62,935 bases of DNA, from positions 1 to 62,935 of the forward strand of contig CAJKEB010000005.1 in assembly GCA_905198865.1 (NCBI GenBank), given 5' to 3'. The position numbers were made by a program, and so were the translations under genes. The first letter of the stretch is position 1, and each line of letters opens with the position of its first letter. The notes below the pieces were generated by a model. That model was not told the DNA's origin. It saw nothing but the letters and a program-made list of their open reading frames with translations, and ran no database searches. This DNA is from an uncultured Eubacteriales bacterium. Lineage in GTDB: Bacteria; Bacillota; Clostridia; Monoglobales; Monoglobaceae. Below, piece by piece: positions 7,878-17,630 of this stretch.

Positions 7878-9391
7878 TGTTCGGAAAGACAATATTTTCA
7901 AGGGTTTTCTTTACCAACCTTGCAACTGTGCTGATTGGTATAGTTATATTGGCTTCGCTTCAGATGGTGCTTATGAGCAATTATATCACAAAGCAGAATG
8001 AAAGTACGCTTTCAAAGAATGCAGATTCAATAGTCGGGCTTATAAACAACGGAATATCACAGGAGAGCCTGAATTCTGTGCTCAACGGTTTTTCAAAAAG
8101 CAGCAGCAGTCATATTATTGTCACTGATGTTAACGGAAACGTGCTTGTCAATACCAAAGAGAGCGGCTATCTCCAGAACCAGAACAGGAATAATCTTGAC
8201 ATGGAATATCTGCGCGAGGTGCTGTCGGGACGAAGAATTACTTTTGTAGGTACTATGAACGGTGTGTTTAATGAGACAATGTTCACGCTCGAAGTGCCGG
8301 TTATCAATAACGGAAACAGGGAAGTTCACGGTGCAGTTCTGATAAGTGTTCCGATTCCGCAGAGAAGAAGTATGCTTATGGAGCTTTTCAAGATACTATT
8401 GTTCTCTGCGCTTGTCGTACTGCTTGTGTCGTTTATTTTGTCATACATGCTGTCTAAAATTCTCGCTAATCCTATAAAGCGTGTGAGCAGCAGAGCCAAG
8501 GAATTTGCAAAGGGCGACCTGTCGTCGAGAGTTGAAATTGACCGGGTTGACGAAAACGTAACCGAGATTACCGAGCTGGCAGACGCCTTTAACAATATGG
8601 CAGACGAGCTTGAAAAATCCGAGGATATAAGAATGAACTTTATATCCGATGTGTCACATGAGCTCAGAACGCCTATGACGACAATCGGCGGATTTGTAGA
8701 CGGTATTTTAGACGATACAATTCCCCCGGAGAAACAGAAAGACTATCTGAAGATAGTCAGAGATGAGGTTACACGCCTGTCAAGACTGGTTAATGCGTTT
8801 TTGGACATAACCCGAATGCAGACGGACAAGGTTAATCTTGCCATGTCGAGTTTTGATGTAAACGAGGTTATACGGCTTATTATTATCGGACTCGGTCCTA
8901 AGATAGACAAGCGAAACCTTGATATAAATCTGGAGTTTGAATCGGACGTATGTTATGTAAGAGCAGATGTGGACAAGATAAAGATGGTGATAACAAATCT
9001 GATTGACAACGCTATAAAGTTCACCTATGAGCATGGCACAATCACTGTTTCAACCCGTCCGAAGGGCTCTGAGGTTATGATAAGCGTCCATAATACCGGA
9101 GTAGGAATTCCTGAAGAACAGCAGAAGATTATATTTGAAAGGCTGTATAAGGTGGACAAATCCAGAAGTATAAACAAAGAAGGAACCGGTATTGGTTTGT
9201 ATATCGTAAAGAGTATGCTTGCCGCACATGGTAAAGACGTCAGGGTAACGAGCAAAGAAGGCGAGTTTGCCGAGTTTTCTTTCAGCCTTGATAAGGGAAA
9301 GGCTCCGTCCAAGAACGGATATCGGGCTGAGCCGGAATACGAATCTGAATTTAATGATTGCACAGACGAAGGACAGAAATCAGAAAAATGA
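7877..9391 (+). CDS. Membrane sensor histidine kinase
   Basis: A 504-residue kinase with an N-terminal membrane segment (about 10-34), an extracytoplasmic sensor region of about 130 residues, a second membrane segment (about 170-192), a HAMP linker, the HisKA dimerisation helix with FISDVSHELRTPMTTI (phosphorylated His about 262) and an HATPase_c domain. The N box is NLIDNAIKF. The G1 box reads HNTGVGI, with Asn where most kinases have Asp, and the G2 box is GTGIGLYIVKSML. The last 40 residues are acidic and low in complexity. It should phosphorylate the regulator encoded immediately upstream. The signal sensed is unknown. Confidence 0.93.
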   Translation: MFGKTIFSRVFFTNLATVLIGIVILASLQMVLMSNYITKQNESTLSKNADSIVGLINNGISQESLNSVLNGFSKSSSSHIIVTDVNGNVLVNTKESGYLQNQNRNNLDMEYLREVLSGRRITFVGTMNGVFNETMFTLEVPVINNGNREVHGAVLISVPIPQRRSMLMELFKILLFSALVVLLVSFILSYMLSKILANPIKRVSSRAKEFAKGDLSSRVEIDRVDENVTEITELADAFNNMADELEKSEDIRMNFISDVSHELRTPMTTIGGFVDGILDDTIPPEKQKDYLKIVRDEVTRLSRLVNAFLDITRMQTDKVNLAMSSFDVNEVIRLIIIGLGPKIDKRNLDINLEFESDVCYVRADVDKIKMVITNLIDNAIKFTYEHGTITVSTRPKGSEVMISVHNTGVGIPEEQQKIIFERLYKVDKSRSINKEGTGIGLYIVKSMLAAHGKDVRVTSKEGEFAEFSFSLDKGKAPSKNGYRAEPEYESEFNDCTDEGQKSEK

Positions 9392-9427
9392 TAAATCCGG
9401 AGTATAAGATGCAGAGGATAATAATAT

Positions 9428-11323
9428 ATGATGAATAAAACAAGAATTTGCATATGTATATTTTTCACATGTATAATCTGTCTGTTCGGGACATATCCCT
9501 GCGCCTTTGCAGAGGGATATGACGGGTATATTGTCAAGTTCAAAACGCCTCCCGTTATGGCGTTGTCTGACGATAATCCTATTGAACCCGCAGTTCCTGA
9601 GGAGAATTTATTTAAGATAAATTCAAATGACAGTGAATATATTTCTTGTCTTGAATCTGACGAGAATGTTGAGTATATTGAGCCGAACTATATTGTTTCA
9701 CTGCCTGATTATGAGGTTATGCCTATAGGTCAGGAGATAGAAGCGGCTTCATCGGATTATTACAGCGGGGAGAACGGCGTAGAAATGAGCGCAACAGCGG
9801 GGTTTGAAACGCCGAACGATTTTTATTATAAGAACCAGTGGAATATGACACTTGTTAATGCGCCGTACCTATGGAAGTACAGCATAGCTGCAAATTCGGT
9901 AAAAATCGGAGTAGTAGACAGCGGAAATCCGTCCAGACATCCGGATATAACCTGCAATATTGAAACAGGAAGCGACTACACCGATACAAATGTCTATGAT
10001 ACAATAGGCCATTCGACATTTGTCAGCGGAGTAATCGCGTCGGATATTAATAATTATATGGGTACCGCAGGTATGCTCAGCAGCTGCACTATTATCCCGT
10101 TTAAGATATTCAACACCAGCAGCAGCGATTCAAATACCTTAAAGCTTTATCGTGCAATATACGATGCAATTCATGTATACAACTGTGATGTAATCAATCT
10201 GAGCCTTAGTATGACCGTTGAATCGGCAAGCATTAAAGCCGTAGTTGAGGACGCTTTGGCGCATGGCATAATTGTTGTTGCCGCTGCCGGGAATTACAAC
10301 AGCTCACAGATTTTATATCCTGCCGGGTTTGACGGTGTAATCGGTGTCGGCGGAGTTAATAAAAACAAGGGTCGCTATTCAAAGTCGCAGTATAATGAAT
10401 CGGTGGATGTTGCAGCTCCGGGAGAAACCGTGTATGGTACATATATTTCAAAAACGACTTCGGGCAGTAATACAATATTAAATTATACATACGTTTACGG
10501 AAGCGGTACATCATATGCTGCACCTCATGTTACTGCTGCGGCCGCCGTGGCAAAGTATTTTGACCCCGATATTACTTCGGACAAATTCCTTAAGGTTATT
10601 GCGGAAACGTCTGAACGCTTAGGCACTGTTGATGCCGGCGGAAGAAATGACCAGTTTGGCTACGGACTTCTTGATATGCAGAGAATAGTCGGAATTATGG
10701 ATCCGAGCGCAAGTCCGCCGCCGACGTCAGAGCCGAGCGCAACGCCCATGCCTGAACCGAGTATAACGCCAACGTCAGAGCCAAGCGCAACGCCCATGCC
10801 TGAACCGAGCATAACGCCGACAGCAGAGCCAAGCGCAACGCCCATACCTGAACCGAGCATAACGCCGACAGCAGTGCCAAGCGCAACGCCTATGCCTGAA
10901 CCGAGCATATCACCGACAGCTGAGCCAAGCGCAACACCCATGCCTGAACCGAGCATAACGCCGACAGCAGTGCCAAGTGCAACACCTGTTCCTGAGCCGG
11001 ATATATTTTTAGGCAGCTTCGAGCCGAAACTGACAGTTGATGCAAATCTTAAAGTAACAAGTATTTCGGCGAAGGTTTCGGTAAAGAACAACACTTCAGA
11101 TCGGAATGTAAGAATTGTAATGGCTCTTTACGACGATTATAAAGATGAATTCTGCGGAGCTGTAATTACGGACGGAAAGTTGTACGGAAATAGTTCCTCA
11201 AGCTTTACGCTGGGTTCTGTCACTGTGCCTGAGGATTGTACAAACCCGTATGTGAAAATATTTGTATGGGATGAAAATTTGGTGCCGTTAATTCCGGCAT
11301 ACATATATCAGATTAAGTATTAA
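9428..11323 (+). CDS. Secreted subtilisin-like serine protease with Pro-rich repeats
   Basis: A 631-residue S8 peptidase. It has an N-terminal signal segment (about 4-28), an I9-like propeptide (YIVKFKTPPV to VEYIEPNYIVSL, about 33-95), then the catalytic domain (about 130-420). The triad is visible as Asp in IGVVDSG, His in TIGHSTFVSGVIA and Ser in GSGTSYAAPHVTAA; the oxyanion Asn is in VAAAGNYN. A tract of 16-residue repeats (about 433-524) separates it from a beta-rich C-terminal domain (about 525-631) that resembles extracellular Ig-like modules. No sortase motif or membrane anchor is seen at the C-terminus. Two in-frame ATGs (9428 and 9431) are equivalent choices. Confidence 0.9.
   Translation: MMNKTRICICIFFTCIICLFGTYPCAFAEGYDGYIVKFKTPPVMALSDDNPIEPAVPEENLFKINSNDSEYISCLESDENVEYIEPNYIVSLPDYEVMPIGQEIEAASSDYYSGENGVEMSATAGFETPNDFYYKNQWNMTLVNAPYLWKYSIAANSVKIGVVDSGNPSRHPDITCNIETGSDYTDTNVYDTIGHSTFVSGVIASDINNYMGTAGMLSSCTIIPFKIFNTSSSDSNTLKLYRAIYDAIHVYNCDVINLSLSMTVESASIKAVVEDALAHGIIVVAAAGNYNSSQILYPAGFDGVIGVGGVNKNKGRYSKSQYNESVDVAAPGETVYGTYISKTTSGSNTILNYTYVYGSGTSYAAPHVTAAAAVAKYFDPDITSDKFLKVIAETSERLGTVDAGGRNDQFGYGLLDMQRIVGIMDPSASPPPTSEPSATPMPEPSITPTSEPSATPMPEPSITPTAEPSATPIPEPSITPTAVPSATPMPEPSISPTAEPSATPMPEPSITPTAVPSATPVPEPDIFLGSFEPKLTVDANLKVTSISAKVSVKNNTSDRNVRIVMALYDDYKDEFCGAVITDGKLYGNSSSSFTLGSVTVPEDCTNPYVKIFVWDENLVPLIPAYIYQIKY
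10724..10999 (+). repeat. 48-bp tandem repeats encoding a Pro-rich linker
   Basis: About six copies of a 48-bp unit encode TxEPSATPMPEPSITP. Copies differ at the Ser/Ala, Glu/Val, Met/Ile/Val and Thr/Ser positions. The tract links the protease domain to the C-terminal domain and probably spans part of the cell wall. Confidence 0.92.
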
Positions 11324-11385
11324 AATAAAAAACGGAATACTATTATTTCACCTCTAATATCATTAGATATATGGGGTGATTTTTT

Positions 11386-12285
11386 ATGTTTGTTATACGG
11401 CTTCGGACGCTTATCTGTGCGGTGTTGATAGGCGTAATTTCGGTTACGGCTGCTGCGTTTGCTGTGGTTTGGATTTGTGATTCGGCTAATGCGCCGGGTT
11501 TTGTCATGCCCGCAGATACAAAAGCTGCGGTTGAGCTGCCGATACTTATGTATCATTCATTGACCGATAAGTCGTCGAAAATAAATACATATACAGTTTC
11601 GGTTAATGATTTCGAAGCCGATTTGAAGTTTATTAAAGAACATGGATATACTACTGTGCTGCTCAGCGAGGTAATAGACTATGTCGATGGCAAAGCGAAT
11701 TTGCCCGAAAAGCCTATAGTTCTGACGTTTGACGACGGATTCAGAAATAATCTTGTATTTGGTCTGCCACTTCTTGAAAAATACGATATGAAGGCGGTAA
11801 TTTCTGTTGTGGGCAGCTACTGCGAAATGTATGCCGATTGTGATGATAAGAACCCGGATTATTCATATCTTGATTGGGAGGATATAAACACGCTTAAGGA
11901 AAGCGGACGGGTAGAAATAGATAACCACACTTATAATATGCACATGCTGCCGGGAGAAAAAGAAAACAAGGATGCGCGAAAGGGCGCATCTCAAAAAATC
12001 AACGAATCAAGCGAAGTATATAAGTCCAAGCTGATAGAAGATGCTGAAAAGGTTCAGCATCTTCTATCAGAAAACTGCGGAATTTCGCCGCAGGTCTTTA
12101 CGTATCCCTATGGCGAACTATGCAAGACCTCTGAGGCAGCTTTGAAAGAAATAGGCTTCAGAGCGACGCTTTCGTGCATGGAAAAAATGAATTACATATC
12201 TGTCGGAAACAACGACTGTTTGTACTGTATGTGCAGGTTTTTAAGAAGCAACAAAAAAAGCGCCGCAGCCATTTTGAAACAGTAA
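11386..12285 (+). CDS. Secreted polysaccharide deacetylase (NodB domain)
   Basis: A 299-residue protein with an N-terminal signal anchor (about 8-28) and a carbohydrate esterase 4 domain. Motif 1 is LTFDDGFRNN (metal-binding Asp pair, about 112-121), motif 2 is DNHTYNMH with two metal-binding histidines, and motif 3 is FTYPYGEL. IPILMYHS-type sequence (LPILMYHSL) precedes the domain. It probably removes acetyl groups from peptidoglycan or another extracellular glycan. It lies 62 bp after the protease gene in the same direction, so both may be expressed as extracytoplasmic functions. Confidence 0.9.
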   Translation: MFVIRLRTLICAVLIGVISVTAAAFAVVWICDSANAPGFVMPADTKAAVELPILMYHSLTDKSSKINTYTVSVNDFEADLKFIKEHGYTTVLLSEVIDYVDGKANLPEKPIVLTFDDGFRNNLVFGLPLLEKYDMKAVISVVGSYCEMYADCDDKNPDYSYLDWEDINTLKESGRVEIDNHTYNMHMLPGEKENKDARKGASQKINESSEVYKSKLIEDAEKVQHLLSENCGISPQVFTYPYGELCKTSEAALKEIGFRATLSCMEKMNYISVGNNDCLYCMCRFLRSNKKSAAAILKQ

Positions 12286-12332
12286 AATATCAGATAAATT
12301 GTATATCATACAAACAATTACTCATAAAAATC

Positions 12333-13181
12333 TTAGGCTGCATAGCCGAGAACAACACGCTCTATTCCGGAAAGATCCCGAATGATTTCTATATTACGGT
12401 AGCCCCTGCCGTGCATTAATCCGGCAACGGCGTCTGCCTGGTCATAGCCAACCTCAAAGGCTGTTATACCTCCTTTGACCGGGCGTGCGTTTTCAAGTAT
12501 AGCACGGTAGAAGTCAAGTCCATCGTCACCGCCGTCCAGAGCGATAATCGGTTCATATTCTATAACCTCCGGCTGTAGACCGAGCAAGTCGTCAGTTCGG
12601 ATATACGGCGGATTGGATACGATACAATCCGGTACAAAACCCAAATCAACGGGACCGCTTTTTATATCTCCGTGTATAAATTCAATCTGTTTTGAGACCT
12701 GATGTATTTCAGCATTGCGCTTTGCCTGTCTGAGCGCCGGCTCTGAAATATCGAATTCTGTCACTGTGCATCCGGGAAGGTTTTTCACCAGACTTATTCC
12801 TATACAGCCGCAGCCGCAGCCGATGTCAAGAATTTTAGGCTGTGACGAGCTTGATTTGTATTTATCAATTACTGCCTCAACAAGTGTTTCGGTATCGGCT
12901 CTCGGAATAAGTACGTTTTTGCTGACCATAAATTCCAGTGACATAAATTCGCACTTTCCAACGATATACTGAACTGGCATACCGCTAAGCCGGCGGTTGA
13001 TATATGAGTTGACCTCAATAGCCAGCGCGTCCGGGATCTTCATATCCCTTGTCAGCAGGGCTGTCTTGTCCAGATCCAGAACGTGCATTATTATCAAGTC
13101 GGCATCGAGCTCAGGCGAGCCGATGCCGGGGTTTTCTTTGAGTTTTTCATGAGCCGTACGGCGAAGTTCTTTAAGTGTCAT
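12333..13181 (-). CDS. prmC: Release factor glutamine methyltransferase PrmC
   Basis: Methylates the Gln of the GGQ motif in peptide release factors. The 282-residue protein has the N-terminal helical release-factor-binding domain (about 1-75) with MPVQYIVGKCEF, then a Rossmann methyltransferase domain. The SAM-binding loop is ILDIGCGCGCIGISL and the catalytic motif VSNPPYIRTDD, the NPPY signature. I chose the ATG at 13181 because AGGTG lies eight bases upstream, and an in-frame GTG at 13190 overlaps that site. It is preceded by the DUF1385 gene, a common clostridial pairing; rpmE and prfA, often its neighbours, are absent. Confidence 0.95.
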   Translation of the reverse strand: MTLKELRRTAHEKLKENPGIGSPELDADLIIMHVLDLDKTALLTRDMKIPDALAIEVNSYINRRLSGMPVQYIVGKCEFMSLEFMVSKNVLIPRADTETLVEAVIDKYKSSSSQPKILDIGCGCGCIGISLVKNLPGCTVTEFDISEPALRQAKRNAEIHQVSKQIEFIHGDIKSGPVDLGFVPDCIVSNPPYIRTDDLLGLQPEVIEYEPIIALDGGDDGLDFYRAILENARPVKGGITAFEVGYDQADAVAGLMHGRGYRNIEIIRDLSGIERVVLGYAA

Positions 13182-13205
13182 AATCCACACCTCTTTTTCT
13201 ATATC

Positions 13206-14267
13206 TTACCACCTGTCGGAATCCTTGTCCGCAGGTATTACCGCATTGAGCGAAGCTATAGCAACCTCAATCTGCGAGTCGTCGGGTTCGTTTGTCGTGA
13301 TATGCTGGAACCACATTCCCGGCATACTTATAGCGCGTGTAAACCAATTGTCGTGACGGCCTGCAAATTTGATTATTTCGTAGGAAATACCCGCAACAAC
13401 CGGGAGGAGGAGAAGTCTTAGTATAAGTCTCCATATTGCCCAGGGCATAACCGCAAATATTCCGCCGATCAGCGGTATGTGTGTAAACGATTCCTGCTGC
13501 CACGGTATAATCGAGAATATAAGTATACTTATTACCATAACAATAAGCAGAAAGCTGGTTCCGCATCTCGGATGCAGTCTTGACTGCACGCGGACGTTTT
13601 CAACCGTAAGCGGCAGTCCCTTTTCGTAGCAGAATATAGATTTATGTTCCGCTCCGTGATACATAAACACACGCTTTATATCCTTCATCTGTGATACCAG
13701 AGCAAGATATGCAATGAATATCGCAATCCTAACTATACCTTCAATAAGTGTAAGGATTGTGTTGCCCGATACATGAAGAAAGTCGGTCAAAAATCCAGCA
13801 ATCAGTGTCGGAAGCAATATAAACAGACCGACCGACAAAAACAGTGAAAGTATTACTGAACAGTATATTATTACATTCATTGCAGCTTCCGAGTCGAGCT
13901 TTTTTTCAAGCCAGGCCTCAAACCTGCTCGGTTCCTGTTCAATTTCGTTGCCGTCCTCATCCACGTCGAAAAATTTCGCCGAGAACATAAGCGACTTAAC
14001 ACCCAAAATCATCGAATCGAAAAATCCAACACAGCCCCTAATAATCGGGAGCTTTGTGAACTTGCTTTTCCTGCCCTTGCCGAGCTCTTGCTCGTCAACT
14101 ATTATTTCGCCGTCGGGCTTTCTGACCGCAACGGCTATTTTTTCAGGACCTCTCATCATTACGCCCTCAATAACTGCCTGACCGCCGATAGAGGTCTTTT
14201 TCAAAACACAGGAGCTGTCGCTTGCTGTAATATTCTGCGGCAAGTCCTGTTTTGTTTCCTCACTCAT
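13206..14267 (-). CDS. DUF1385 (YqhQ-like) membrane protein
   Basis: A 353-residue integral membrane protein. The DUF1385 signature GGQAVIEGVMMRGP lies near residues 28-41, and HGAEHKSIFCYE with LHPRCGTSFLLIVM form the conserved centre. At least four hydrophobic segments are visible (about 130-155, 165-200, 240-258, 265-300). Its molecular function is not established. It is adjacent to prmC and probably co-transcribed with it, as in many Clostridia. Confidence 0.88.
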   Translation of the reverse strand: MSEETKQDLPQNITASDSSCVLKKTSIGGQAVIEGVMMRGPEKIAVAVRKPDGEIIVDEQELGKGRKSKFTKLPIIRGCVGFFDSMILGVKSLMFSAKFFDVDEDGNEIEQEPSRFEAWLEKKLDSEAAMNVIIYCSVILSLFLSVGLFILLPTLIAGFLTDFLHVSGNTILTLIEGIVRIAIFIAYLALVSQMKDIKRVFMYHGAEHKSIFCYEKGLPLTVENVRVQSRLHPRCGTSFLLIVMVISILIFSIIPWQQESFTHIPLIGGIFAVMPWAIWRLILRLLLLPVVAGISYEIIKFAGRHDNWFTRAISMPGMWFQHITTNEPDDSQIEVAIASLNAVIPADKDSDRW

Positions 14268-14411
14268 ATATACACCTTCCTTTTTATATTTAGTCTATCG
14301 TCAAATTTTTACTGAATTTAACATTCTAATATATTATATTATCATATTTGCTTTAAAAAAGCAATGAATATATTGTAAACATTGCTTTTATAGTTCTGCC
14401 TTGAATTTCTA

Positions 14412-14440
14412 TTGACATTTTAATTGTTATTTATTATAAT
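14412..14440 (+). promoter_or_regulatory. Promoter of the DUF624 gene
   Basis: A consensus pair, TTGACA (14412-14417) and TATAAT (14435-14440), with 17-bp spacing, 46 bp before the start codon. Confidence 0.8.
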
Positions 14441-14485
14441 AATTGGAGATAACTTAAAGATTGCGGTCATAAAAGGAGAAAGAAC

Positions 14486-15415
14486 ATGGGAATTTTCATG
14501 CGGAATTATAACAAGCCCGGAAAAGGGGTTGACCCGCTTGCGCCCAAGAGCGAGGGCGCAATGCTTTTTTTTGAAATATTTTTCAGAAAGTTCTGGAAGC
14601 TTATTCAGGTTAATTTATTATACTGTGTTGCGCTTATTCCGACATTTATTATCATGTTTATGCTTGCCGGTGCTGTGTCAAATTCAGTATTGACTACTTT
14701 TGGCGATCAGATTGCTTCGCTTGTAGGACTTCAAACTCCGGACTTTAACAATTCGGATTTTAACATGATTTATGTCGTGATTGACGTTTGTCTGCGTGCG
14801 TTTGTGTCCGTTTTGTTTACCGTGTTCTGGGGTATGGGTCCCGCAACTGCCGGTATGCACTATATCATGAGAAATTATTCGCGTGAGGAAAACGCTTTTA
14901 TTCTTAGTGATTTCTGGGACGCTGTAAAGGACAATTTCAAGCAGTCGCTCTTTGTATTCATAGTCGATGTGATTATGCTGTTTGTGTTCTTTTATGCAAT
15001 CACATTCTACGCAACTCAGACAAATATTCTGAAGTATGCAAAGTACTTAGTCTATTGCTTGTTTTTGTTTTATACCATGCTACATCTGTTTCTGTATCCG
15101 CTCATGGTGCGGTATAAGCTGACAATCGGTAAGCTGTACAGAAACGCTGCGCTGTTCTGTTTGGTTAGCTTGCCGTACAGTATTTTAGTAATCATACTTT
15201 TGCTTGCTTTGACGGTCGGACTGGTGTACTTAGGCATTTTTGTCCTGTCAAGCTCGGTGTTTACTACATTTATAACTGTATTTCTGCTGTATGCGCTGCT
15301 GCTTTTATACTCGCTGTGCGGATTTATCGTTAGCTTCAATGCAGAGCGCCAAATCATAAGGCACCTGGACGAAAACGCAGTTGTCGAAGAAAAGCCAATG
15401 CGTGAAGATAAATAG
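14486..15415 (+). CDS. DUF624 (YesL-like) membrane protein
   Basis: A 309-residue membrane protein with a polar N-terminus, then about five hydrophobic segments (around 40-65, 95-120, 160-180, 190-212, 228-290). The opening GIFMRNYNKPGKGVDP, followed by FFEIFFRKFWKLIQVNLLY, is typical of the YesL/DUF624 family, which is often linked to carbohydrate uptake loci. No sugar genes are next to it here. AAAGGAG precedes the ATG. The role is unknown beyond membrane location. Confidence 0.8.
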   Translation: MGIFMRNYNKPGKGVDPLAPKSEGAMLFFEIFFRKFWKLIQVNLLYCVALIPTFIIMFMLAGAVSNSVLTTFGDQIASLVGLQTPDFNNSDFNMIYVVIDVCLRAFVSVLFTVFWGMGPATAGMHYIMRNYSREENAFILSDFWDAVKDNFKQSLFVFIVDVIMLFVFFYAITFYATQTNILKYAKYLVYCLFLFYTMLHLFLYPLMVRYKLTIGKLYRNAALFCLVSLPYSILVIILLLALTVGLVYLGIFVLSSSVFTTFITVFLLYALLLLYSLCGFIVSFNAERQIIRHLDENAVVEEKPMREDK

Positions 15416-15421
15416 AAAATC

Positions 15422-15913
15422 ATGGAAATAAAAATACAGAGATATACTGAAAAAGATATTAATTCAATGAAGGAAATCTGGAACGAGGTAGTGCGTGACG
15501 GTATAGCCTTTCCGCAAACAGAAGAACTTGACCATAATGCAGCTGAAAAATTTTTTGCTGAGCAGTCGTATTGCGGAGCAGCTGTTGACAGTGAAAGCGG
15601 CAGACTTCTGGGAATGTATATACTCCATCCCAACAATGTCGGAAGATGCGGACATATCTCAAATGCAAGCTATGCCGTTGCATCCGATATGCGGGGCAGG
15701 CATGTGGGCGAAGCGCTTGTTAAGGATTGCATCATTCAGGCAAGAAGATTAGGTTTCAGAATTCTTCAGTTTAATGCGGTGGTTGCAACGAACACCGCCG
15801 CGCTTGAACTGTATAAGAAGCTTGGCTTTACACAGCTCGGCGTTATCCCCGGCGGATTTCATATGCCGGACGGCACATATGAGGATATTATTCCGCATTA
15901 TATTTGCCTGTGA
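15422..15913 (+). CDS. GNAT-family N-acetyltransferase
   Basis: A 163-residue acetyltransferase. The central strands and the acetyl-CoA pyrophosphate loop are seen in VASDMRGRHVGEALVKD (R-x-x-G-x-G/A type, about 92-108). NTAALELYKKLGFTQLG (about 122-138) is the usual motif B. The start is six bases after the DUF624 gene, so they form an operon. The substrate cannot be inferred. Confidence 0.9.
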   Translation: MEIKIQRYTEKDINSMKEIWNEVVRDGIAFPQTEELDHNAAEKFFAEQSYCGAAVDSESGRLLGMYILHPNNVGRCGHISNASYAVASDMRGRHVGEALVKDCIIQARRLGFRILQFNAVVATNTAALELYKKLGFTQLGVIPGGFHMPDGTYEDIIPHYICL

Positions 15914-15947
15914 AATGCTATCTGAAATAGGCAGTTGAATCATAAAT

Positions 15948-15975
15948 GAGCGCACTTCAATATGAAGTGCGCTCT
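15948..15975. terminator. Hairpin between convergent genes
   Basis: GAGCGCACTTCA and TGAAGTGCGCTC form a perfect 12-bp stem around a short loop. It lies between the GNAT gene (plus) and the RCC1 gene (minus). The T-tract is weak, so it may act in both directions with low polarity. Confidence 0.65.
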
Positions 15976-16000
15976 GAATTAATCGGCTATATCTGTTTTT

Positions 16001-17524
16001 TTAGTCTGTAATAGTAACCGTTTGTGTTTCTTCATCCCATTCAACCCTTGCATCAAATGCTTCCGCAACTGCACGTACAGGAACAAGCGTTCTTTCATCT
16101 ACAAGCTGCGCCGGAACGTCAAGCGCCTTGCCCTCGCCGTTTCTGTAAAGCATGTTTGAATTTATCGTAAGCGTGACGGTTATATCGCCTCTGACCGATG
16201 TGACGATCTGAGTTGCATCGTCCCAGTCTACGCTTGCCCCCAACGCCTCAAAAATTGCACGAAGTGGTACCATTGTTCTGCCGTTTATAGTCTGAGCCGG
16301 AACGTCAAGTGTTGTTTGGACACCGTTATTTGAAAGCTTATCCGAACCAATCTGAAGAACTATTTTATTTTCTGCTTTTGCCGCTGTTATCTGCGGCTCA
16401 AAATTCTGCGCAACATTTTCAAGCATTGGCTTTGTTCCGTAAAATGCCATATTGTAGCCGTTACCGACATTACTGCCCGTCATATAAAGCGTTCCGTCCG
16501 ACGTTCTGTAAAGCACATTCTGCCAGCCTATCGCCGCGTCCGTCACATTATCGGCAATTTTATATATTTTTCCCGCGTCCTCATACGGCGTTTTGTCCCA
16601 GCCAAGCCCGAACTGTCCCCAAAGATTATCACCCGCGGCGTACAGCTCGCCGTTTTCCGTAATATAAATCGAGTCGTCCTTATAAACTGCCGCACTTTTA
16701 ATCCCGCTGTCAATAACCTTTTGCAGCGACAAGGCATTATCGCCTGTTGCGCCGCCAAGAAGCTGGCCATAGGTATTACTGCCGCAGCTCCACAGCGCGC
16801 CGTTGTTGTCAACAACAAGTGTATTGTATGCGCCGCACGATACGGTTTTTACATTATCCATAACATAAGTAAATCCCACCTCGTAAATTCCGCTGTCCGT
16901 GCCTGTGCCGTTTTCGCCGTGAGAGCCGTTTCCGGCGGTGTAAAGCTTATCGTCCGAGGTGATAAGAGCACAATGTTGCGCTCCGCAGGAGAAGTAACGG
17001 ACATTGTCATAAATCTTTACGGGTGTTTTGATAATGCCGTTTGTTTCCTGTCCGAAAAACACCGGATCACCCCAGCCCCAGAGTGTACCGTCAGACTTGA
17101 GCGCAAGCGCATATTCACTTCCGGCACCGACCAGAACAACATCCTCCATGATTTTCACAGGCGTTGTTTTATCCTCGTTTGTTCCGTCGCCCAAGGCATA
17201 CCCGTAGTTTTTGCCGCTGCCGTATAATGTTCCGTCCGTTTTGAGCATATACGAGGATGAATATGTGCCGAAGGCTATCTGCTTTATATCCTCCGCGGTT
17301 TTCTCAAATTCCACTGTTGTTCCGTATTCGGGAATACTTGTCGTTCCATTCCCAAATTCGCCGTACTCGTTTTTGCCCCACATCATAAGTGTACCGTCCG
17401 AGGTAACCGCTCCGGCAATGTCGTCTCCCACGTCAAACGAAGTCGAAGTGCTGTTTGCAAGTGCAGTGCCGGCGCTTCCGACAAGCATGGCTGCTGTTAA
17501 TGCTGCTGCTAATAGCTTTTTCAT
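16001..17524 (-). CDS. Secreted RCC1-repeat protein with two stalk (copper amine oxidase N-like) domains
   Basis: A 507-residue exported protein. A clear signal peptide (KKLLAAALTAAMLVGSAGTALA) is followed by about six RCC1-type blades (about 30-365). These show repeated G-x-L-x-x-x-G-x-N-x-x-G-x-x-G patterns such as LWSCGSNTYGQLLGG and LYAAGDNLWGQFGLG. The C-terminus (about 385-505) carries two tandem stalk modules with RTMVPLRAIFEALGA...VDWDDATQ and RTLVPVRAVAEAFDA...VEWDEETQTVTI. Such modules are common on clostridial surface proteins and are thought to position domains or mediate adhesion. The ATG at 17524 is better spaced from GGAAAGGA than the ATG at 17533. Its ligand is unknown. Confidence 0.9.
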   Translation of the reverse strand: MKKLLAAALTAAMLVGSAGTALANSTSTSFDVGDDIAGAVTSDGTLMMWGKNEYGEFGNGTTSIPEYGTTVEFEKTAEDIKQIAFGTYSSSYMLKTDGTLYGSGKNYGYALGDGTNEDKTTPVKIMEDVVLVGAGSEYALALKSDGTLWGWGDPVFFGQETNGIIKTPVKIYDNVRYFSCGAQHCALITSDDKLYTAGNGSHGENGTGTDSGIYEVGFTYVMDNVKTVSCGAYNTLVVDNNGALWSCGSNTYGQLLGGATGDNALSLQKVIDSGIKSAAVYKDDSIYITENGELYAAGDNLWGQFGLGWDKTPYEDAGKIYKIADNVTDAAIGWQNVLYRTSDGTLYMTGSNVGNGYNMAFYGTKPMLENVAQNFEPQITAAKAENKIVLQIGSDKLSNNGVQTTLDVPAQTINGRTMVPLRAIFEALGASVDWDDATQIVTSVRGDITVTLTINSNMLYRNGEGKALDVPAQLVDERTLVPVRAVAEAFDARVEWDEETQTVTITD

Positions 17525-17601
17525 AAAAAACATATCCTTTCCTTTTAATTTGAATTTTCACTGCGAACGTGAAAAAATAATATAATTTGTTTCTTAGGAT
17601 A

Positions 17602-17630
17602 ATCATACCAAATATGAGCCATGTTGTAAA
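17602..17630 (-). promoter_or_regulatory. Promoter of the RCC1-stalk gene
   Basis: On the minus strand TTTACA (17630-17625) and TATGAT (17607-17602) are 17 bp apart, about 78 bp upstream of the start codon. Confidence 0.6.

Noticed and set aside
10660..11094. Minus-strand frame with Gly/Val/Ala repeats opposite the subtilase linker
   Set aside because: It is the antisense reading of the 48-bp repeats, which have coding-type variation in the plus frame.
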